64,000 bases of DNA from Afifellaceae bacterium (GTDB taxonomy: Bacteria; Pseudomonadota; Alphaproteobacteria; Rhizobiales; Afifellaceae), in contig JANQKG010000024.1 in NCBI GenBank assembly GCA_028281235.1, forward strand, positions 1 through 64,000, read 5' to 3'. Under the pieces are notes generated by a model. That model was not told the DNA's origin and ran no database searches. It worked only from the letters and a program-made list of their open reading frames with translations. This document shows, in pieces, positions 58,634 to 64,000 of this stretch. The number at the start of each line of letters is the position of its first letter. Position 1 is the first letter of the stretch. The translations under genes and the position numbers were made by a program.

Positions 58634-59569
58634 ATGCGCAGAGCGCTTGGAATAGTGGCCGCCGTCGGACTGGCAGCCTCATCGACCGCCAGCTTGGCGG
58701 ATTACCCGGAGCATTCCATTTCCGTCATGGTGCCCTTCATCGCCGGTGGCGGCGCCGACGTTCCGGCGCGGTTCCTCGCCGCGGAGATGGAAGAGATCCT
58801 CGGCTCGTCGGTCGTGGTCAGCAATGTCGACGGCGCCGGTGGCACGGTCGGCGCGACACAGCTCTCACAGGCGAATGCCGACGGTTACAGCCTCGGCTTC
58901 ATGCCGGTTGGCACGACCACGACACAGCCGCACCTGAAGAACACCAGCTACAACGCCGATAGCTGGAATCCGATCTGCATGGTGGCGTCCGGCCCGTTCT
59001 ATCTGGTCGTCGCCAATGACAGCCCCATCCAGACGCTCGACGATTTCGTCGCCGCGGCGAACGGCGACGGGCTGATCTTCGCAGGCGCCGGACCGGGCTC
59101 CATGGCGCATGTCACATCGGTTGCCCTCAATTCGATGCTCGGCACCAACATGCAATATCTGCCGACCAAGGGCGGCGGCGACATCGCTACGGAGATCAAC
59201 GGGGGCCGCGCCCATGCGACGGCCTGGTTCTCCGATTTCGACGTGAAGTTCGGCTGGCGCGCCATCGCCATCCTGTCGCCGGAGCGCTCCGAGATTCATC
59301 CCGACGTGCCGACGCTCGGCGAGCTTGGACATGAAGCCGATGTCGCGGTGTGGATGGGGCTCTTCGCACCGGCCGGAACGCCTGAGGATGTGGTGGCGAA
59401 GCTCGACGAGACCTGCGAAGCGGCCGTCAACACCGATCGCTTCGTTGAGAACATGACGAAGGCGAACCGGGAAATCCGGCATATGAACAGCGCGGAATTC
59501 TCCGCGTTCTTCAAGAGCGCTTACGAGATGAACGGCCAACTCCTCAGGGATGCCGGCCTCGTGAAATAG
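58634..59569 (+). CDS. tctC: Tripartite tricarboxylate transporter receptor TctC, copy 2
   Basis: This periplasmic receptor has 311 residues, with signal peptide MRRALGIVAAVGLAASSTASLA and mature start DYPEHSISVMVPFIAGGGADVPARF. It matches the receptor at 53653 along its whole length (for example GAGPGSMAHV and PTKGGGDIATEI). GGGAGG lies upstream of the ATG. No tctA or tctB follows. The gene is instead followed by a second sulfatase, so it may use the membrane subunits of module 1. Confidence 0.93.
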   Translation: MRRALGIVAAVGLAASSTASLADYPEHSISVMVPFIAGGGADVPARFLAAEMEEILGSSVVVSNVDGAGGTVGATQLSQANADGYSLGFMPVGTTTTQPHLKNTSYNADSWNPICMVASGPFYLVVANDSPIQTLDDFVAAANGDGLIFAGAGPGSMAHVTSVALNSMLGTNMQYLPTKGGGDIATEINGGRAHATAWFSDFDVKFGWRAIAILSPERSEIHPDVPTLGELGHEADVAVWMGLFAPAGTPEDVVAKLDETCEAAVNTDRFVENMTKANREIRHMNSAEFSAFFKSAYEMNGQLLRDAGLVK

Positions 59570-59665
59570 TGCCTCGTGCCGGCCGGAGCTCTTGGTCCGG
59601 CCGGCACCGATGCCGGCATCGCCGCCGGCGTTAGCCGCGCTCATCCCGCGCGAAGGACGACGCTC

Positions 59666-61204
59666 GTGACCAAGCCCGACAATGTAACCCAGCCGAACGT
59701 ACTCCTGATCGTGACCGATCATTGGTCGGCGCCGCTGTTGGGCGCGGCCGGGCATCCGGCGATCCACACGCCGGTGCTCAACACGCTTTGCAAGAACGGC
59801 GTCCGTTTCACCAGTTGCTACTCGGAGCATCCGGTCTGCCTGCCGGCGCGCCGCACCTTGATGACCGGCACGACGGCCAGAAAGCACGGCGACCGCACGT
59901 TCCAGCCCTACCGCCCGATGGAGCCGGGCCTGCCGACGCTTGCCCAGACCTTCCGCGATGCGGGCTATCAGGCTTACGCCGTCGGCAAGACGCACACCTA
60001 TCCGCAGCGCGACCGCATCGGCTTCGACGACGTGCAGCTCGATGATGAAGGTCGCACGATGTACGGCGTCACCGACGATTACGAGATTTTTCTCGGCGAC
60101 AGGGGCTATGTCGGACGCCAATACGGCCACGGCATGAGCAACAACGCCTATCAGGCGACGCCGTGGCATCTGCCCGAAGAGGTGCACGCCACCAATTGGG
60201 CGACGGAGACGATGCAGCGCTATGTGCGCCGCCGCGATCCGACGCGCCCCGCCTTCTGGTATCTCGGCTACCGCCATCCGCACCCGCCGCTGGTGCCACC
60301 GCAGCGTTTTCTGGATTACTACAGAGACGTGGAGATCGACCGGCCGATCTGCGGCGCGTGGGCGAAAGAGACGGAGACGCTCCCCTACATGGTGCAGGGC
60401 GTGCAATCACGCTCCGTCTATTCCGATCGCGAGATCGAGTGGGCGCGCCGCGCTTTCTATGCGCTGTGCACGCATATCGATCAGCAGATCGGCACGCTGA
60501 TCGGCACCATCCGCGAGGAAGGCATTCTCGACAACACGATCATCATGTTCACCTCCGACCATGGCGACATGCTCGGCAATCACAACATGTGGGCCAAGCA
60601 GACCTTCTATGAATGGTCGACAGGCGTGCCGATGATCCTGATGGGCGTGGAGAACGATCGCACAATCGGCTTCAACCGCACGGACGACCGGCTGGTCGGG
60701 CTGCAGGACGTCATGCCGACGCTGCTCGGCTTAGCAGGGATCGAAGTTCCGGAGACGGTAGAAGGCCGCTCCATGATCTCCGGTGAGCGCCGCGACCACC
60801 TTTACGGTGAGTTCGGCGAAGCCGCAGCGAGCGCGCGCATGATCCGTGATCAGCGCTACAAACTGATCTACTATCCCGTCGGCAATCAGTTCCAGCTCTT
60901 CGATATCGACGAGGACCCCGACGAGATGGTCGATTTGGCGGACGATCCGGCCCATTCCAATGCGCTGGGACACCTCAAGGGCCTGATGCAGAGCGCGATG
61001 TACGGCTCCGACGAAAAATGGCTGACGGACGGCGCGTTCACGGGCGAGCCGGCGCGCCGCTATAATCCCGGTCCCAATCGCGGCCTGTCCTTCACGCGCG
61101 GCCATCAATGGCCCGTGCCGCCGCTCAACCCGAAGGGCGACATGGTGTTCTTTCCCGAAGCGCCGGAGGGCTGGGACGGGTCCGTCGACGACACCCGATC
61201 CTAG
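59666..61204 (+). CDS. Type I sulfatase, copy 2
   Basis: This is a 512-residue sulfatase, paralogous to that at 50096. The maturation site is HPVCLPARRTLMTG (Cys58), metal ligands are in LLIVTDHWSA and MFTSDHGDMLGNH, and the C-terminus GHQWPVPPLNPKGDM is shared. I chose GTG 59666, which follows GAAGGA; the open frame reaches 59576 without support. It is cytoplasmic (no signal peptide). Differences from copy 1 concentrate in the middle and near the substrate pocket, which may mean a different sulfate ester. Two SDR genes follow directly. Confidence 0.9.
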   Translation: MTKPDNVTQPNVLLIVTDHWSAPLLGAAGHPAIHTPVLNTLCKNGVRFTSCYSEHPVCLPARRTLMTGTTARKHGDRTFQPYRPMEPGLPTLAQTFRDAGYQAYAVGKTHTYPQRDRIGFDDVQLDDEGRTMYGVTDDYEIFLGDRGYVGRQYGHGMSNNAYQATPWHLPEEVHATNWATETMQRYVRRRDPTRPAFWYLGYRHPHPPLVPPQRFLDYYRDVEIDRPICGAWAKETETLPYMVQGVQSRSVYSDREIEWARRAFYALCTHIDQQIGTLIGTIREEGILDNTIIMFTSDHGDMLGNHNMWAKQTFYEWSTGVPMILMGVENDRTIGFNRTDDRLVGLQDVMPTLLGLAGIEVPETVEGRSMISGERRDHLYGEFGEAAASARMIRDQRYKLIYYPVGNQFQLFDIDEDPDEMVDLADDPAHSNALGHLKGLMQSAMYGSDEKWLTDGAFTGEPARRYNPGPNRGLSFTRGHQWPVPPLNPKGDMVFFPEAPEGWDGSVDDTRS

Positions 61205-61211
61205 GTCCGCG

Positions 61212-61979
61212 ATGCGCACTTCGAATTTGAAGAAAGCCGTCGTGACCGGCGCCACGAGCGGGATCGGTGCTGCGACCTCAAAGGCGCTGGCGGCGGCGGG
61301 CTTCGAGGTGCTGGCCGTGGCGCGCCGCGAGAATCGGCTGCGCAGCCTGGCGAACGAGACCGGCTGCGCATGGGCTGCCGCAGATGTGCGCGACACGGAT
61401 CGTATCGCATCGGAGCTTGAGGGCTTTCAGCCCGATATTCTCATCAATAATGCCGGCGTCGGACACGGCATGACCGGGCTTGAGAGCCTAGACGCGGCGG
61501 GCATCCAAGAGGCGATCGACATCAATCTCGCCGCACCCGTTCAGCTGACCGCCCTGGTGATCCCCGGCATGCGCGAACGCGGGCGCGGCCATATCGTCAA
61601 TATCGGCTCCATCGCCGGGCTGCACACGCTGATCTCGGCGCTCTATGGCGGCGCCAAATCCGCCATCCACCGGTTCAGCCAGAATCTGCGCTTTGAGCTC
61701 GGCGGCTCCGGCATTCGCGTCACCGAGATTTGCCCTGGACGTGTGACGTCGGAGTTCTATCAGGCTGCCACCGGCGACAAGGACAAGCTTGAGGCGATGG
61801 GGCGATCGGCAATCCGAGAGCTGCAGCCGGAGGACATAGCCGAGGCCATCCTCTTTGCGCTTCGCGCGCCGCCGCACGTCAATGTCTCGACGATCGAGCT
61901 CCTGCCGACGGAGCAGGCCGTCGGCGGCGTCGCTATCACGCCGATCGAGCAGCGAGGCTCAGGGCAGAAACAAGATTAG
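61212..61979 (+). CDS. Short-chain dehydrogenase of sulfatase module 2 (first)
   Basis: This 255-residue classical SDR has AVVTGATSGIGAATSKALAAAG, ILINNAGVGHG, the catalytic Ser in VNIGSIAGLHT and Tyr-Lys in YGGAKSA. It resembles YdfG-type serine/3-hydroxy acid dehydrogenases. The start is seven bases after the sulfatase stop, so it is probably co-transcribed and oxidises the alcohol freed by desulfation (inference). Confidence 0.88.
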   Translation: MRTSNLKKAVVTGATSGIGAATSKALAAAGFEVLAVARRENRLRSLANETGCAWAAADVRDTDRIASELEGFQPDILINNAGVGHGMTGLESLDAAGIQEAIDINLAAPVQLTALVIPGMRERGRGHIVNIGSIAGLHTLISALYGGAKSAIHRFSQNLRFELGGSGIRVTEICPGRVTSEFYQAATGDKDKLEAMGRSAIRELQPEDIAEAILFALRAPPHVNVSTIELLPTEQAVGGVAITPIEQRGSGQKQD

Positions 61980-61985
61980 GGGGCG

Positions 61986-62735
61986 ATGTTGGCGAGACTC
62001 AACGGAAAGACATGCCTGATCACCGGCGGCGGCAATGGGATCGGCCGCGCCTCGGCGCACCTGTTCGCAATCGAGGGCGCTGAGATCATCGCCGCCGACT
62101 ACAATGTGGAGGCCGCCGAGCAAGTCGTCGCGGCGATCAAGCAAGCCGGCGGTACGGCGCTCGCCGCAAAGGTCGATGTCGGCGACGAGGCGAGTGTGGA
62201 CGCGATGGTTGCCGCCGGCATCGACGCGTTCGGCAAGATCGACGTGCTTCTCAACAGCGCCGGCGGCGGCTCGACGCGCGACGGTCCGGTGACGGAGCTG
62301 GCGCTGGATGAATTCTGGCGCACCATTCGCGTCGACCTCTTCGGCACGTTGCTCTGCTGCCGCAAGCTGATCCCGGAGATGGTGCGCCAGGGCGGCGGAT
62401 CGATCATCAACATCTCGTCGCTCCGCGCCGTCATCGGCACGCATGGCGCCGACGCCTACACCGCCTCCAAGGGTGGCGTCCTCGCGATGACACGCGCCAT
62501 CGCCATGCAATGGGCAAAGCACAATGTTCGCGCCAATGTGATGGCGCCGGGCGTCGTTCTCACGGAGCGTGTCGCCGCCATGATCAAGGAGGACAATCCG
62601 CTCTATCAAAAATCGCTGCTCGGGCCATCGCAGCCGGAAGACGTTGCGGCGCTGGCGCTTTATCTGGCGAGCGACGAGTCGCGCAAAGTCACCGGCGCCG
62701 TCCTGCGGCTCGATAGCGGCGCGAGCATCTACTGA
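61986..62735 (+). CDS. Short-chain dehydrogenase of sulfatase module 2 (second)
   Basis: This 249-residue classical SDR has CLITGGGNGIGRASAHLFA, VLLNSAGGGSTRDG, the catalytic Ser in INISSLRAVIG and YTASKGG. The C-terminus RKVTGAVLRLDSGASIY is typical. It follows the first SDR by six bases and ends the LacI-tctC2-sulfatase-SDR-SDR module. Confidence 0.9.
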   Translation: MLARLNGKTCLITGGGNGIGRASAHLFAIEGAEIIAADYNVEAAEQVVAAIKQAGGTALAAKVDVGDEASVDAMVAAGIDAFGKIDVLLNSAGGGSTRDGPVTELALDEFWRTIRVDLFGTLLCCRKLIPEMVRQGGGSIINISSLRAVIGTHGADAYTASKGGVLAMTRAIAMQWAKHNVRANVMAPGVVLTERVAAMIKEDNPLYQKSLLGPSQPEDVAALALYLASDESRKVTGAVLRLDSGASIY

Positions 62736-62763
62736 GGGCGGGGCGCAGCCACCATAAGCTGTC

Positions 62764-63093
62764 TCAGGTGCGTCGGGATTGCGGCTTAGCAAGCGCGGCA
62801 GGCGCGGCGTCGGGCAGCGGCAGCATCGTCGGCTGAGAGGTCGGAACGGCCAATCCGCTCCCGCCGTCGTGAGCGTAGATTCGAAGACCGCCATTCTCGT
62901 CGGGCAGGATTGTGTAGGCGAGCGTGCCGCGCACGGCCTTCGCGCCGCGCTTGCTGGCAAGGCGATAACGCATGACCAGCGCCAGCAATCCGAGAAGGAA
63001 CGCAGGCGGAACGACCAGCCAAGCGAGCTTCATCCAGTCCGATAGCGACTGGTAGGTGTCGAACAGATCCTGCGAGAAATTGTAGCTTTCCAT
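62764..63093 (-). CDS. Small membrane protein of unknown function
   Basis: This 109-residue protein has one transmembrane helix (about residues 22-44, MKLAWLVVPPAFLLGLLALVMRY). A basic stretch and a soluble C-terminal tail containing GTLAYTILPDENGGLRIYAHDGG and a Pro/Ala-rich end follow. I do not recognise the family. It is convergent with the SDR gene and divergent from the XRE gene. Confidence 0.65.
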   Translation of the reverse strand: MESYNFSQDLFDTYQSLSDWMKLAWLVVPPAFLLGLLALVMRYRLASKRGAKAVRGTLAYTILPDENGGLRIYAHDGGSGLAVPTSQPTMLPLPDAAPAALAKPQSRRT

Positions 63094-63135
63094 CGCCCAC
63101 CTCGAAGCTCATGCGCGGCTCAGCATAACACGAAT

Positions 63136-63151
63136 ATGTATCAATATACAT
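63136..63151. promoter_or_regulatory. Perfect palindrome upstream of the XRE regulator
   Basis: ATGTATCAATATACAT is a six-base perfect inverted repeat around CAAT, 36 bases before the XRE start codon, in an AT-rich stretch. It is a likely operator for autoregulation by the XRE protein. Confidence 0.6.
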
Positions 63152-63186
63152 GGTGAAGGGAGAACCATGTCGGCTCCCTCCTGGTC

Positions 63187-63399
63187 ATGGAGATCAAGAA
63201 GCGCTTCGGCCTGGCTGTCAGGGAGCATCGCAAGCGGTTGGGCCTGTCACAGGAAGAACTTGCGATGCGCATCGGCGCCGATCAGGCTTATGTCAGCCGG
63301 ATCGAAGCAGGCCAGATGAATGTGACGTTGGAAACCGTGGAGCTGATCGCAGGGGCGCTAGATATCGACGTTGTTGATGCTTTGCAGAAGCCTGCATGA
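63187..63399 (+). CDS. Small XRE-family helix-turn-helix regulator
   Basis: This 70-residue protein is just one Cro/C1-type helix-turn-helix domain: VREHRKRLGLSQEELAMRIGADQAYVSRIEAGQMNVTLETVELIAGALDID. Its size and layout resemble controller (C) proteins of restriction-modification systems and toxin-antitoxin regulators. The stop overlaps the downstream start by four bases (ATGA), so it is translationally coupled to the nuclease-like gene. The palindrome at 63136 is its likely binding site. Confidence 0.9.
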   Translation: MEIKKRFGLAVREHRKRLGLSQEELAMRIGADQAYVSRIEAGQMNVTLETVELIAGALDIDVVDALQKPA

Positions 63400-63994
63400 T
63401 CGCCGATCGAGATCGACGTCCGCTGTTTGCAACGTTCCATGAACCACCCGAGAAACGACGCGCAAAAGCAGCGGGTGGCGTCGAGGAGAAGTTGACCGAA
63501 GCTGCGGTCATGTTTGCGATGGCTTGCTATGTTCTCGACAATGCCACGGCAGCCACAACGGTATCGATCCATCCGGACGGCGAGCATGCCAAGCGCTTCG
63601 ATATCTCAGGATGGTTGCGCCGTGCCGGATTCGTGAAAATCGAATCCCTCGGCAGCACTTCATATGGCGGCACTTATCGGCGGGGAAGTGAGACCGTGGT
63701 CGTTGACCCGGTGTCGGAGACGTCGGCACCGTTGACGGTCGAGCAATCGTAGTCGAATGCAAGGGCGGCACAATCAACAGCAGTCATGCTGGCCAGCTCT
63801 CGCGCCTTCGCCGTGGATTGTGCGAGGCAGTGGGGTTGCTCATGGCCCGTCCTGTCGATGGCGCACGAGAGATCGCGGCGGTTCCCTGGACACCAGAAAC
63901 GAAGCGACTGGCTGCACGCATGGCGGCACGATGCCAGAGCGTCGGAATCGAGATTGCACTCGTCAGACGCGACGGATCAATCGTATGGGCTTGA
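63396..63994 (+). pseudogene. PD-(D/E)XK nuclease-like gene interrupted by a one-base frameshift
   Basis: The frame starting at ATG 63396 encodes 118 residues and stops at 63752. A second frame, open from 63707 to the TGA at 63992-63994, reads PGVGDVGTVDGRAIVVECKG and continues for about 80 residues of protein-like sequence (ARMAARCQSVGIEIALVRRDG). Adding one C to the CCC run at 63707-63709 joins VVVDP to GVGDVGTVDG and gives a protein of about 199 residues. It would carry an Asp followed by E-C-K, the PD-(D/E)XK nuclease pattern. It could be a true pseudogene or a sequencing error. No methyltransferase is visible. Confidence 0.7.
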
Positions 63995-64000
63995 AGGGGG

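Overview
The window looks like the chromosome of a GC-rich alphaproteobacterium, most likely Hyphomicrobiales (Rhizobiales). The reasons are a complete hopanoid locus with rhizobial-type gene content, cob/cbi genes of alphaproteobacterial type, tripartite tricarboxylate (TctABC) transporters, LacI regulators, and several families of palindromic intergenic repeats, including the GCATGATCTTATC...GGGATCATGC element common in rhizobial genomes. There are no insertion sequences, phage genes, rRNA or CRISPR arrays.

Layout. 1-2.8 kb: the N-terminal part of lepA, an orphan znuB, an aberrant tRNA-Cys-like sequence and a secreted fasciclin protein. 3.1-14.2 kb: a cobalamin cluster (small His-rich membrane protein, cbiX, cobH, cobL, cobI, a cbiG-cobJ fusion, cobM, cobB, cobA, cbiD, cobK). 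It has CbiX, CbiD and CbiG and lacks CobG, CobF and CobNST here, so it reads as the early-cobalt route despite the cob-style names. 14.5-19.9 kb: a glutamine amidotransferase, TerB, a MATE exporter and glycogen phosphorylase. 20.1-35.0 kb: the hopanoid locus (hpnB-C-D-E-shc-hpnG forward; hpnH-ispH, a DUF2141 protein and hpnA-hpnN reverse) plus a farnesyl-diphosphate synthase that supplies its precursor.

35.0-42.6 kb: small-molecule metabolism (DapA-family lyase, aldo/keto reductase, RidA, D-threonine-aldolase-like PLP enzyme, ornithine-cyclodeaminase-family enzyme, DegT-type aminotransferase). It is interrupted by a universal stress gene that has its own FNR/FixK-like box and is flanked by an exact 22-bp direct repeat. 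42.6-49.7 kb: a LacI gene divergent from a seven-gene catabolic operon (solute-binding-fold protein with no signal peptide, CoA-transferase, enoyl-CoA hydratase, metallo-beta-lactamase-fold hydrolase, 3-hydroxyacyl-CoA dehydrogenase, zinc alcohol dehydrogenase, KduD-like SDR). I cannot assign this set to a named pathway. 50.1-62.7 kb: a duplicated organosulfate module. Copy 1 is sulfatase-TctA-TctB-TctC with divergent LacI; copy 2 is LacI with divergent TctC-sulfatase-SDR-SDR and no TctAB. A polyphosphate:AMP phosphotransferase lies between them.

62.7-64.0 kb: a small membrane protein, then an XRE regulator behind a perfect palindrome and translationally coupled to a PD-(D/E)XK-nuclease-like gene that is broken by a one-base frameshift in this sequence.

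The main candidates for something new are the unassigned catabolic operon, the duplicated sulfatase module, the XRE-nuclease pair and the direct-repeat-bounded stress cassette.
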